Assembly (NCBI GenBank): GCA_017614715.1
Contig: JAGABI010000045.1
Location: 1 to 53,110 of the forward strand
DNA: 53,110 nt
Source of the DNA: Bacteroidales bacterium
GTDB taxonomy: Bacteria; Bacteroidota; Bacteroidia; Bacteroidales; UBA932
Direction of reading: 5' to 3'
The position numbers and the translations under genes were made by a program. Each line of letters opens with the position of its first letter. Positions within the stretch are counted from its first letter, which is position 1. Below are positions 24,560 to 32,601 of the stretch, in pieces. The notes below the pieces were generated by a model. It ran no database searches. It was not told the origin of the DNA and worked only from the letters and a program-made list of their open reading frames with translations.

Positions 24560-26677
24560 TTATAACTTGAAGCTCAATTTAACCATACCGTTGAAAGGGG
24601 CTGCCGGGAAATAGCCGCAATCGTCCCATTCATAGTCATACCACGCATCAGCTACATACTTTGCATTGAGCAGGTTGTTAGCGAATACTGCAATCTTCAA
24701 GCGGCCAAAATCATAGCTGGCCGAGGCATTCAATACGTTGTAAGCCGGCAGCTTATGCTCCGGATTTGAGCTGTTGTCAAAATACTGGCTCCCCACCACC
24801 TTGTCGGTCAGGGTCAGGTTCAGACGATTGGTAGCGTCCCAGGACGCAGAGAAAGCACCCACATAGCCCGGCGAGAGCATCAGGTCGGTGAGGCTGCCGT
24901 CTTCGTGCACTATCTTGTTGAGACTGAAGGTAGAATTCGCCGTCAATAGCAGGCCGTAGAACGGCTTCCAGCCGGCAGAAAGCTCGACACCGCGGCGGTA
25001 GCTCTTTTCCACGTTGGCTTTGATTTTATAGCCGCTTGAGGATATCTTGCCGGTCGCCACCAGCTGGTCTTTATATTCCATTAAGTAGAAATTGATGGCA
25101 CCTGCAAGGATTCCCGCATCATAACGGTAGCCGAACTCATAGTCAAGAAGGCGTTCCGGGCGGACCTCCGACCCCGAAACTATGGCATCCTTAAGGTCGG
25201 TCCGACATGGTTCCTTGTGGGCCAGGGCCGCAGAAACATATACATTGCCGTGCATGCCGGCCTGCATGGTAGAACCGACCTTGGCATTGAAGAAATCGTA
25301 CGGATGATTGCTTTCCAGCACATAATAATCGTCGTCCATACCGGAAATCCTGTACCGGATATGGCGCCACTGGGCGTCGCCGTAAATGTTGAGGCCACCG
25401 TCCAGCAGATACAGGGCACCTCTGAGATAGGCCGAGAGGTCCTTCTTGAGGCCGTTGTTGTCGTAGTAGTGCCTCTCTGTATCGACGTCAGGCATTGCCT
25501 CAACCCACTTGAGGGTGCCGAAATGGTCGCCGTCGTAAAGTGAGTAGTTGACACCGGCCTGCGCCATTCCACGCCAGGTTTCGTACTTGAGGTTGGCGCT
25601 GCCGGCATAGAAGTCGTTGGCCATCTGCTTCATCCTCACCAGGTTACTTTTCTGATCGGTGTCATATCCGTACTTGCTGAGTTTTGTATCCTCCTTGAAC
25701 TGCTCATACCAGCCGCCGCCACGGGTATAATTGAGGGTGGCGCTGCCGTAGAGATTCTCTGCCAGGCACAGGGAATAGATACCCTGCACGATATGCTGCA
25801 TATAATTGTCGGTCTCGTTGTCGTAGTAGCACACATTGCCGGCAGCATCGTGATACTCTCCCGCGGGATTGTAACGGCGGTCTGCCTCCATCTGTGCTTT
25901 GCTGATACCGTTCCAGGTAATGCCGGTGCGCTGGCGGCCGTGAATATAAATAATCTTGGCACTGCTGCGGCTGCCGTACCAGCTGCCCACCACATTCAGC
26001 GAATGGAGCCGGGCAAATGCGTTGCGTATATAACCTTCTGTGCTGTTGTAATTATATACGAAATCCAAGCTGAAGCCGTGACGGCTGCGACCTGTGCCGG
26101 CACGAACGCCCGCCATAGCGGTGTAGAAGGAACCGCCAGTGAGGTCAAACTCTGCATACGGCTTGGTCTGCGGGATGGCGGTCTGCAGGTTGAGACTGCT
26201 GCCAAAGGCCCCCACGCCATTGATTGAACTGCCCACACCTCGCTGGAGCTGGGCAGAGTTAAGCATAGAAGAGAGCGACGGCAGATTTACCCAGAATACC
26301 TCCTGGGACTCTGCGTCATTGTATGTTATGCCGTTGAGGGTGACATTCATGCGGGTCGGGTCGCTGCCGCGGACGCGGATCTTGGAATATCCAAGTCCGG
26401 TACCACCCTCATTCACAGAGACCACCGAGGGCTGCAGGTTAAGCATCATCGCCAGGGAAGAGGATGGATTCTGCAAATCCAGCTGCCTTTTGTCCATCTC
26501 GCTGAACGCCACAGGGCTCTTCGCATCCACGCGCGAAGCACTTACCACGATACTGTCCAGCGCACTGTGAAGCTGATTGTCTTTTACAGAAAAAATGTCG
26601 GAGTCGTCAAGATTCTGCGCCATCAGGCCGGCGCACAGCGGCAGAAGCGCCGCAAGGGCCATCAAATGCTTTTTCAT
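24560..26677 (-). CDS. TonB-dependent outer-membrane receptor, thiamine-regulated
   Basis: A 705-residue TonB-dependent receptor: signal peptide (MKKHLMALAALLPLCAGLMA, Gln at the mature start), plug domain beginning DSIVVSASRVDAKSPVAFSE with the RVRGSDPTRMNVTLNGI motif, and a beta-barrel ending in an aromatic-rich strand with terminal F-K-L. There is no long N-terminal carboxypeptidase-like repeat and no SusD partner, so it is a classical vitamin/metal-type receptor. A TPP riboswitch in its leader shows that it is repressed by thiamine pyrophosphate, so it most likely imports thiamine or a precursor across the outer membrane. Confidence 0.93.
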   Translation of the reverse strand: MKKHLMALAALLPLCAGLMAQNLDDSDIFSVKDNQLHSALDSIVVSASRVDAKSPVAFSEMDKRQLDLQNPSSSLAMMLNLQPSVVSVNEGGTGLGYSKIRVRGSDPTRMNVTLNGITYNDAESQEVFWVNLPSLSSMLNSAQLQRGVGSSINGVGAFGSSLNLQTAIPQTKPYAEFDLTGGSFYTAMAGVRAGTGRSRHGFSLDFVYNYNSTEGYIRNAFARLHSLNVVGSWYGSRSSAKIIYIHGRQRTGITWNGISKAQMEADRRYNPAGEYHDAAGNVCYYDNETDNYMQHIVQGIYSLCLAENLYGSATLNYTRGGGWYEQFKEDTKLSKYGYDTDQKSNLVRMKQMANDFYAGSANLKYETWRGMAQAGVNYSLYDGDHFGTLKWVEAMPDVDTERHYYDNNGLKKDLSAYLRGALYLLDGGLNIYGDAQWRHIRYRISGMDDDYYVLESNHPYDFFNAKVGSTMQAGMHGNVYVSAALAHKEPCRTDLKDAIVSGSEVRPERLLDYEFGYRYDAGILAGAINFYLMEYKDQLVATGKISSSGYKIKANVEKSYRRGVELSAGWKPFYGLLLTANSTFSLNKIVHEDGSLTDLMLSPGYVGAFSASWDATNRLNLTLTDKVVGSQYFDNSSNPEHKLPAYNVLNASASYDFGRLKIAVFANNLLNAKYVADAWYDYEWDDCGYFPAAPFNGMVKLSFKL

Positions 26678-26683
26678 AATGTT

Positions 26684-26764
26684 TCCTTTACGCGGGTACT
26701 AACCCGATCAAGTTCTTTGGGTATCATCTCAGCTTCGCGCCAAAAGTGCGCGACGCACCCCATT
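26684..26764 (-). promoter_or_regulatory. TPP riboswitch (THI element)
   Basis: On the minus strand the leader reads GGGGTGCGTCGCGCAC..., then GCTGAGATGATACCC, GAACTTGATC and GGGTTAGTACCCGCGTAAAGG just before the receptor ATG at 26677. These are the conserved J2-1 GGGGTGC, the CTGAGA...ACCC pyrimidine-binding arm, GAACCTGAT-like segment and closing stem of the thiamine pyrophosphate riboswitch. Its end lies within a few bases of the start codon, suggesting control of translation start. Confidence 0.93.
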
Positions 26765-26772
26765 TCTGGCGG

Positions 26773-26803
26773 CAAATATATATCTTTTTCCGGCAATCAC
26801 AAA
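26773..26803 (-). promoter_or_regulatory. Promoter of the TPP-regulated receptor, -33 box in a repeat end
   Basis: Minus strand TTTG (26803-26800), 19 bases, TATATTTG (26780-26773): a full consensus promoter. The TTTG lies inside the terminal inverted repeat of the 144-bp element at 26790-26933, so the element provides the -33 box. Predicted start about 26768, at the beginning of the riboswitch. Confidence 0.8.
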
Positions 26804-26933
26804 CGGGAGTAATGGCGTTATATGCTCATGCAGGGCGGGTGTGCCCGCTTTGACCGTCGATATCAGCGCCCAAAGCGGGGCGACCCACTCCACGACGGTT
26901 TCTAAACGAACATCGTCCGCTTGTGATTGCCGG
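26790..26933 (-). repeat. 144-bp palindrome-ended element, copy 1 (MITE/REPIN-like)
   Basis: Ends are exact 13-bp inverse complements (CCGGCAATCACAA at 26790-26802, TTGTGATTGCCGG at 26921-26933), extendable through CGG with one change. The reverse complement aligns without gaps to copy 2 at 30500-30643 with 23 mismatches in 144 (84% identity, mostly transitions). There is no reading frame. Short T/A runs flank both ends; no clear target duplication. Non-autonomous, perhaps moved by a RAYT or DDE transposase. Confidence 0.85.
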
Positions 26934-26943
26934 GAAAATGTCG

Positions 26944-28272
26944 TTACCGGTAAAGGATGACGTGGTTACCGAGGCGGTTTGCCATGAAGCGGTTGAATTC
27001 GGCACAGTTCGGGAAACGGAAACGGATCTGGGTGCGACAGCGCTCCGGGATATGAGTGTTGCACACTACCTCTCCGTTTGCCTGATATATTCTGTCTAGA
27101 TTCGGCCCGCCAATCTTCAGAATCTTGCACGGGCCCTCCGGGATGGTTCCCGCGATTCCTATTCCGATGCCTGATTCGAAGTGGCTTGGCAGGGTGTAAC
27201 TGCTGCACATTGACAGAGGAATGGTGCAATGTGCAAAATCCACGGTACACTCAGCCGGGTTGCTGGAAGAGGGGTTCGCCATGAAGGCAGGACGGCCGGT
27301 CATCGCTTTTGCAACTATCAACGTCCACAGTGATGGGATATCGCCCTCGCAACCGGAGACTATACCCTCGTCGCTCAGCCGGGCCAGCGCCAGACAGCTG
27401 GTAGTGCGGCAACTCTCCAGAAGGTCGAAACACTTGATTGTCAAGGCCGTGAGTCGGTATCGTCCGCACATAACCTTGAGTGCTCTGTACATACGCTCTG
27501 CATCTTCAAGCGCCTTGAGGCTGTAGGTCGGTGATGAATCCTTGGCCGGAGCTTCAGATGCGGTGAAATACTCCTGTTCCAGTTCTCTTATGGGTATCTC
27601 TATGAATGTGGCACCATAGGCTCGCGAAACCGCCTCCCGGTCTATCTCTGAAGAAATCAGCCACGATGATGCGCCTCCGATAAGGCCGATCCGCTGGCCG
27701 GCAAGGTGTGCCATCACCGCATCCGAATAGATATCGGCACTGGAAATACTATCTCCGGAGTTGCCGGACAGTATGGCAGCGTCTGGTTTGCCGTCCGCAA
27801 AGGCAACATGTTGGTGACCAGACGCTCCGCAATTTCTCAAATTATCCGCCGATTCCTCATCCTCCAGCGGCAGATTGATGAGGCGGTGCGCTACTCCGCG
27901 CTGCTCGAGGAACGAGGCAATCTCAAACGACGCCGCCAGGCTGTTGTGATAGCCGTCGGAAAGCAGCACAATGGGCCGCGGCAGCTTATCCCATATGCGG
28001 GCGAACAGCTCCTCTGTGCCGCCGGTAGCGATGAAGCAGACAGGATTCTCAAGGCCTGAGAGGTCGCTGTCGTAGTTATGGAGAATTATCCCTTCCCCGA
28101 AAAACTTGCGCAGTGCATCTTCACGCCGGCCAATCACGCTGGCAACGTCGTGCATCGCAGATGAGAAAACAACAATATTCATATCTTGATGATCGATTTT
28201 AACCGCAAAGCCATCCTCGCCGTCGAGATGCCCAACCACCGCCAGGCGAAGTATTTCACGGTCGAGTTTCAT
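26944..28272 (-). CDS. L-fucose isomerase-like protein (COG2407-like)
   Basis: A 442-residue cytoplasmic protein. The pattern ATGGTEELF ... PIVLLSDGYHNSLAASFEIASFL (residues ~82-125) and GLIGGASSWLISSEID in the middle, plus a C-terminal beta-rich region with LPSHFESGIGIGIAGTIPEGP, resemble the distant fucose/arabinose isomerase-related family. True activity is unknown. The start at 28272 is favoured by a consensus -7 box TATCTTTG at 28285-28278, only 5 bases before it, which would give an almost leaderless mRNA; an internal Met (28182) is the alternative and would avoid overlap with the plus-strand frame at 28186. It ends 10 bases from repeat copy 1. Confidence 0.6.
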   Translation of the reverse strand: MKLDREILRLAVVGHLDGEDGFAVKIDHQDMNIVVFSSAMHDVASVIGRREDALRKFFGEGIILHNYDSDLSGLENPVCFIATGGTEELFARIWDKLPRPIVLLSDGYHNSLAASFEIASFLEQRGVAHRLINLPLEDEESADNLRNCGASGHQHVAFADGKPDAAILSGNSGDSISSADIYSDAVMAHLAGQRIGLIGGASSWLISSEIDREAVSRAYGATFIEIPIRELEQEYFTASEAPAKDSSPTYSLKALEDAERMYRALKVMCGRYRLTALTIKCFDLLESCRTTSCLALARLSDEGIVSGCEGDIPSLWTLIVAKAMTGRPAFMANPSSSNPAECTVDFAHCTIPLSMCSSYTLPSHFESGIGIGIAGTIPEGPCKILKIGGPNLDRIYQANGEVVCNTHIPERCRTQIRFRFPNCAEFNRFMANRLGNHVILYR

Positions 28273-28434
28273 GTAATCAAAGATACACCATTTCCGTCAA
28301 ACGACCGACTTATCATCGTTCAGGTTGACGGGAAATACCTTGGATTTCTCAAAGAATATCATCATCTTCGTATCAAGCGTTACGGCTCTGTCATCATAAT
28401 GGTGGCTGGAGAGAAGGGGCGACAGGTATTATGA
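28186..28434 (+). CDS. Uncertain small protein coupled to the RAYT gene
   Basis: An 82-residue frame whose stop overlaps the RAYT start (ATGATG at 28431), the usual mark of a translationally coupled pair. The sequence is unrecognised (DRLIIVQVDGKYLGFLKEY in the middle, ends in GEKGRQVL). Its first 87 bases lie antisense to the upstream end of the fucose-isomerase-like gene if that gene starts at 28272; only one of the two starts is likely right. Weak evidence. Confidence 0.3.
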   Translation: MMIDFNRKAILAVEMPNHRQAKYFTVEFHVIKDTPFPSNDRLIIVQVDGKYLGFLKEYHHLRIKRYGSVIIMVAGEKGRQVL

Positions 28435-29342
28435 TGAATCAGAAAGAGTTTTTCCATCTATGCTCCGACGGCAACAGATCGCCGGACTTCATTATAAGCA
28501 AAAAGGACTTTGTTGCGGCCATGAACATTCTGGCCCTATGCGCTGCAAATACGGAGGCAGGAGTAGCCGCGTTTACTATTGAGGATACCCATCTGCATAT
28601 ACTCCTTTATTCGACACGGCAAGAATGCGTCTAATTCAAGAAGATGTTTGAGGCGACTTTCATCCGTTATGCTGCCAGAAACAGGAATGGCCTAGGCTCG
28701 TTCCGACTGGAAATAGAGATATTTGAGACGGCTGGTGATGAAGAGTATTTAAGGAATCTCGCGGCGTATATTGTGATTCAACCCACAAAAGACGGCAAGG
28801 GGATCCTTCCTTTCGACTATGAATGGGGCAGCGGTTCGCTTTACTTCAGATCCGGGAGAATACCGCTGGTTTGGCTTTGTGGGGAGGATGGCACGATTCA
28901 TACTCCCATCCGGTTTGGTCTTATGTCGCTTGACGCTAAACGTGAAATAATTCACTCGAGATCCTATACCATACCAGCGAACTGGTCCGTATGCAACGGA
29001 ATCGTGTTACCGACAAACTACGTCAACGTGCCGATGTTCGAGAATATTTTCAAATCTCACAATAGATACCGAGTCTTTCTCTCTAATAATAGTGCCCGTG
29101 ATGCTGAAATTATGAAACGTATGGCATATGAGAGAGGCGTGATACTTGATGATTTGGAGGCAAGAGAGAAATGTTCCACCGAATGCAAAGCTTTATATGG
29201 GATCAGGGACCCGCGCAGACTCGTCTCCTCAGACAGGATAGCTTTAGCTCAAGTGCTGAGACGCAAGGACAGAATGACGATTAGGCAAATTGCCAAACTG
29301 ATTCGCCTTCCGGAGAGTGAAGTCGCACGATACGTATCGTAA
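28431..29342 (+). pseudogene. RAYT-type (Y1/HUH) transposase interrupted by an in-frame stop
   Basis: The 303-codon frame encodes a REP-associated tyrosine transposase (IS200-like Y1_Tnp fold): the HUH motif EDTHLHILLY (residues ~50-59), FKKMFEATFIRYAARN, the catalytic-Tyr helix region EEYLRNLAAYIVIQP (residues ~102-116), and a C-terminal helix-turn-helix MTIRQIAKLIRLPESEVARYV. A single TAA at 28632-28634 splits it after residue 67; reading continues in the same frame (VxFKKMFE), so one substitution would restore it. RAYTs nick and move REP/REPIN palindromes, and two such elements lie on both sides (26790, 30500). It may be a fresh pseudogene or a sequence error. Confidence 0.75.
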
Positions 29343-29370
29343 ACAGGCGACGCCAGAATGTCAATCAGAC

Positions 29371-30477
29371 TCACTCTATAACCATATCAAACTCGTCGTA
29401 CGAAGCTCTCCGGTGAGCAAGATGTCTGGTCGAGGGCGATATCCCGAACAGAGGCGAATATGTTTTTACTTTGATGGTCTTGCCGTCGGGCATGAATTCC
29501 AGGATACGGAGCCAGCCGTCACCGCCGTTTCCCTCCCATCCGCCGCCAAGTGTCTGGACGTTGAACATCATCTGATGGACGATCTTGCCATAAGAATTAT
29601 TGTCGGCACGGTAGGCGGTGCTCAGTTCGAAATCGGCGTTGACGTCATCACTATAGGACGGTTTGCCGGTGTGTCCACATATTACAAGACAAATGTTGGG
29701 CACCTGGTAGAAGAGATTATCCCAGAGCATCTGGCCGTAGTGATTCCCTTCTTGCTGGGTAATCCAATATCCTTCGCTGCCGCCAATGCGTTCTGCGCTC
29801 TTTTCATGAAGGTATGAGTGCGTAAGGTAAATTACGTAATGGCCTTTATATTCCTCTGATGTGACCAGATTGCGAGCCCACTCGACCGCCTCTGCCGACG
29901 GGGCGAACTCAGAGCTGATTACCAGAATTTTGTGGCTCCATCCTGGAATCTCAAACTCATATGCGGCATTCTCAAGGGAGGCTTGACCAAGGCGGTTGGG
30001 AAACTCGGCCTTGAGGCAGTCGGCGTAAGTAGCATTCCGCTCAAAGGTTATGTACTTGGGATAGTTTGTATTATAGCTTTCGCTGCGACGGAAGCCGTAG
30101 TCGTGGTTACCGCCGCAACTGATGAAGGGGACCTTGCCGTCTATCCTCTTCAGCGAACGGCTGATGCTCTCCCACATCTGGGTGCTGCTCTGATTAAGCA
30201 TATCCCGATTGAGCGCGTTATTATCGTTCTGCTCCACCAGATCTCCAGTGCAGAGAACGGCCTTGATGTTAAGGTTTTCCACATTGTCCGCTACCCACAG
30301 AGTGGTAAGCTCAAATATGGGTTGGTTGATGTCGTATTTGACATACCCCTGGGGGTCGCCAAAGAGAATCATGGTACTTGCTGCCGGGTCAAAAAGTTGC
30401 TGCCTGTCGGCCCTGTTCTGAGCAGTCACGAAAAAAGCGGAGCAAACTGCGAAAAGAATGAGGACAAAACGTTTCAT
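29371..30477 (-). CDS. Exported calcineurin-like metallophosphoesterase
   Basis: A 368-residue protein starting MKRFVLILFAVCSAFFVTAQ, a signal peptide with predicted cut before Gln. The metal-site order of the calcineurin-like superfamily is present: FGDPQGY (~residue 39), CTGDLVEQND, CGGNHDYGF, LTHSYLH and ICGHTGKPSY; the first Asp-x-His is Asp-Pro-Gln, a variation. It would hydrolyse phosphomonoesters or diesters in the periplasm. The longer frame to 30714 is rejected because it crosses the repeat element; a perfect promoter (30512-30483) lies directly in front of this ATG, predicting a leaderless or nearly leaderless mRNA. Confidence 0.85.
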   Translation of the reverse strand: MKRFVLILFAVCSAFFVTAQNRADRQQLFDPAASTMILFGDPQGYVKYDINQPIFELTTLWVADNVENLNIKAVLCTGDLVEQNDNNALNRDMLNQSSTQMWESISRSLKRIDGKVPFISCGGNHDYGFRRSESYNTNYPKYITFERNATYADCLKAEFPNRLGQASLENAAYEFEIPGWSHKILVISSEFAPSAEAVEWARNLVTSEEYKGHYVIYLTHSYLHEKSAERIGGSEGYWITQQEGNHYGQMLWDNLFYQVPNICLVICGHTGKPSYSDDVNADFELSTAYRADNNSYGKIVHQMMFNVQTLGGGWEGNGGDGWLRILEFMPDGKTIKVKTYSPLFGISPSTRHLAHRRASYDEFDMVIE

Positions 30478-30482
30478 ATTTT

Positions 30483-30512
30483 CAAAGATATTACATTTCC
30501 CGGCAATCACAA
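30483..30512 (-). promoter_or_regulatory. Promoter of the phosphoesterase gene, -33 box in repeat copy 2
   Basis: Minus strand TTG (30512-30510), 19 bases, TATCTTTG (30490-30483). The TTG is inside the left inverted end of copy 2. The distance to the ATG at 30477 is 5 bases, so the start of RNA and of translation nearly coincide. Confidence 0.75.
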
Positions 30513-30643
30513 GCGGACGATGTTCGTTTAGACACCGTCGTGGAGTGGGTCGCTCCGCTTTGGACACTGATATCGAAGGCCAGGGCGGACGCAGCGGCCC
30601 CGCATACACACAAAACGCCAACCATCCCGCTTGTGATTGCCGG
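30500..30643 (+). repeat. 144-bp palindrome-ended element, copy 2 (MITE/REPIN-like)
   Basis: Same length and ends as copy 1 but in opposite orientation: CCGGCAATCACAA at 30500-30512 and TTGTGATTGCCGG at 30631-30643, extended to 17 bp perfect (through CGG/CCG, AAGCGG...CCGCTT). It occupies the gap between two divergent genes, the phosphoesterase and the nitroreductase, and each end supplies a -33 box to one of them. Confidence 0.85.
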
Positions 30644-30659
30644 AAACGCCGTATATTTG
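30631..30659 (+). promoter_or_regulatory. Promoter of the nitroreductase, -33 box in repeat copy 2
   Basis: Plus strand TTG (30631-30633), 18 bases, TATATTTG (30652-30659), 12 bases before the ATG at 30672. The TTG is the first part of the right inverted end of copy 2. Confidence 0.7.
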
Positions 30660-30671
30660 TAAAAAACAGAT

Positions 30672-31301
30672 ATGGCAGACAATTATTTAGAGAGAAGGCA
30701 GGAAGAGCTTTCACAGAGACGGCCCTTGGTAAAGCACAACGGCGTTTCTCTGGAGAGCCTGCTCAAGAAGAATCGCAGCTACCGGGGATTTGACCAGAGC
30801 CGCATAGTGACAGAGTCGGAGCTGAAGCAGATTGTGCAAACCACTACCCTTGTGGCTTCCGGGATGAACAAGCAGCGGCTGAGATTCCATCTGGTGACAA
30901 AGCCGGACGCGGGTAAGGTGCTGCCGCACATAACCCTGGGAGCAGCCCTCCCCGACGAGCATCTGCCCCACCCCGGAAGCGAACCGGAGGCATTCATCGT
31001 GGTGTGCGCTACCGAGCCGGAGAACAAGGTTATTGACATCGACCTGGGCATAGCCGCACAGAGCATGCTGCTCAAAGCGACCGAAATGGGCCTCGGGGGA
31101 ATCTTCATACTCAATTTCCGCGCAGAAGCTATACGCGAAGCGCTCGGCCTCCCGTTGACCCCTATCGCAGTAATTGCAATTGGCAAACCGGCAGAGAAGA
31201 TATTCCTTGTCCCTGTGAGCGAAAGCAGCGACCTGAACTACTATCGCAAGGAAGGTATTCACTATGTACCCAAACTCCAGATAGAGGATCTACTGATATA
31301 G
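30672..31301 (+). CDS. Nitroreductase-family flavoprotein
   Basis: A 209-residue protein of the NADH-oxidase/nitroreductase fold: NRSYRGFDQSRIV with the FMN-phosphate Arg (residues ~34-46), a central IDLGIAAQSMLLKATEMGLGGIFI stretch (split around residue 128-150) forming the dimer/FMN helix, and AVIAIGKPAEK near the end. Such enzymes use NAD(P)H and FMN to reduce nitro groups, quinones or related compounds. It is a lone plus-strand gene, divergent from the phosphoesterase, with a promoter built from the repeat element. Confidence 0.88.
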   Translation: MADNYLERRQEELSQRRPLVKHNGVSLESLLKKNRSYRGFDQSRIVTESELKQIVQTTTLVASGMNKQRLRFHLVTKPDAGKVLPHITLGAALPDEHLPHPGSEPEAFIVVCATEPENKVIDIDLGIAAQSMLLKATEMGLGGIFILNFRAEAIREALGLPLTPIAVIAIGKPAEKIFLVPVSESSDLNYYRKEGIHYVPKLQIEDLLI

Positions 31302-31377
31302 ACTACGGTTATTTTTGCCACCGGGCGGCAAGAGCATCGGACCACCTGCACCTTCAGGGGCTTATAATTGGCGATTA

Positions 31378-32595
31378 TTAGTACTTGATTACCAGCATAT
31401 CGCCTTCGTCTATAACGAAGGCGGTCTTGCCTTTGCTCCACTGCGAGACAACTCCGTTGCGGTCAATGGTGCTGCAGGCGGCGGCGAACTCTACCGATGC
31501 GTTGCACTTCCGGGTCCAGCTGGAGTTAACCACAACTATGTAACGGTTTGCTCCGTTCTCGACAAACGATACCAGAGCGGTGAGATCTGTATCCAGCGAA
31601 GCTATTGCAGCCGGAAGATCCTCTTTCAGCAGCGGCAGGCATGCGAAAGGGGTCAGATGGGTAAAGCGGGTTTTGACAACCTCTCCGCCAGCAAAGACAG
31701 CCTCGCGATTCTTCATCTCCAGATTGGCCTCCTTGAGCAGGTCGTAGGCATCGGTCCAGGCCTCCCCCATAATAGGTGACCAGGAGGTGCCGCCAAAGTC
31801 ACGAATGGTGAAATACTGCATCGCCTTTGCGCCATACGCCAGGTGGGTATTCACTGTGAGGCGGACATTCTCCAGCGTAGGCTTTGCATGCATGTTGTTG
31901 GGGCCTTCGCGGTCTATCCAGCAAGTGGCGGCAAAACCCCAGAAAGGAATTCCATATTTGCGGCATGTGGCCAATACTGCCTCGTTGCACATATACCACC
32001 AGTTTATTACGCCATAGTCCATGGTGGGATAACAGTCGTAAGATAGTACGCTGAGACCGCAGTCACGGGCGTATGTATCCACATAATCGCGATAGAAGTC
32101 GGTGCCGAGGGCGCGGATAGAGCCAAGTGGATTGAGATTTATGTAAACAAGATGATCCGGATCGATGGCCTCTATGTGCTCCTTGATCATCTTCAAATCG
32201 GGGATGCGGTTGAGGTTCGGTTCGTCACAGATATGCCAGCCGAACAGGGCGGGATGTGAACGGAAGCGCTGCACCAGTTCGTCTACCATGGCAAAATCCA
32301 CATCGTCTATATTGTGACGGTCCGTATAGGGGGCCAGCACAGCCAGAATCTTGACTCCGGCCTCTGCCGCAAGGTCAAACTGCAAAGCGGCGGTGGACTG
32401 GTCCATCTCCAGGGTGAGCATATCCAGTCCCGCTTCCGCAAGCTTTTGGAAATTGGCTGCAGTTGCCGTATTGTCCCTGAAGCCGAGGTAACCCAGAGTC
32501 AGGATATGTTGCGTATCTTGTGTCACAGGTTGCGCAAATGCACTCTGGCAAAGGGTCGACATTATCACAAAAATCGATATAACTACCTTTTTCAT
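31378..32595 (-). CDS. Exported TIM-barrel glycosidase-like protein, paralogue 1 (short form)
   Basis: A 405-residue member of a six-copy family in this cluster. Signal peptide ends CQSAFA before QPVTQ (type I cleavage with Gln at the mature start), so it is periplasmic or secreted, not lipidated. It lacks the coiled coil and Ig-like N-terminal part of its longer relatives and starts right at the barrel. Shared family motifs: GWHICDEPN (Asp124-Glu125-Pro), LSYDCYP, ENVRLTVNTHLAYGA and a C-terminal beta domain ending DEGDMLVIKY. DEP sits where clan GH-A enzymes have Asn-Glu-Pro with the acid/base Glu. Last gene of the cluster. Substrate unknown. Confidence 0.75.
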   Translation of the reverse strand: MKKVVISIFVIMSTLCQSAFAQPVTQDTQHILTLGYLGFRDNTATAANFQKLAEAGLDMLTLEMDQSTAALQFDLAAEAGVKILAVLAPYTDRHNIDDVDFAMVDELVQRFRSHPALFGWHICDEPNLNRIPDLKMIKEHIEAIDPDHLVYINLNPLGSIRALGTDFYRDYVDTYARDCGLSVLSYDCYPTMDYGVINWWYMCNEAVLATCRKYGIPFWGFAATCWIDREGPNNMHAKPTLENVRLTVNTHLAYGAKAMQYFTIRDFGGTSWSPIMGEAWTDAYDLLKEANLEMKNREAVFAGGEVVKTRFTHLTPFACLPLLKEDLPAAIASLDTDLTALVSFVENGANRYIVVVNSSWTRKCNASVEFAAACSTIDRNGVVSQWSKGKTAFVIDEGDMLVIKY

Positions 32596-32601
32596 ATCAA
32601 A

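Noticed and set aside
30481-30714. N-terminal extension of the phosphoesterase to 30714
   Set aside because: The extension reads through the 144-bp element and lacks homology; a signal peptide and promoter mark the start at 30477.
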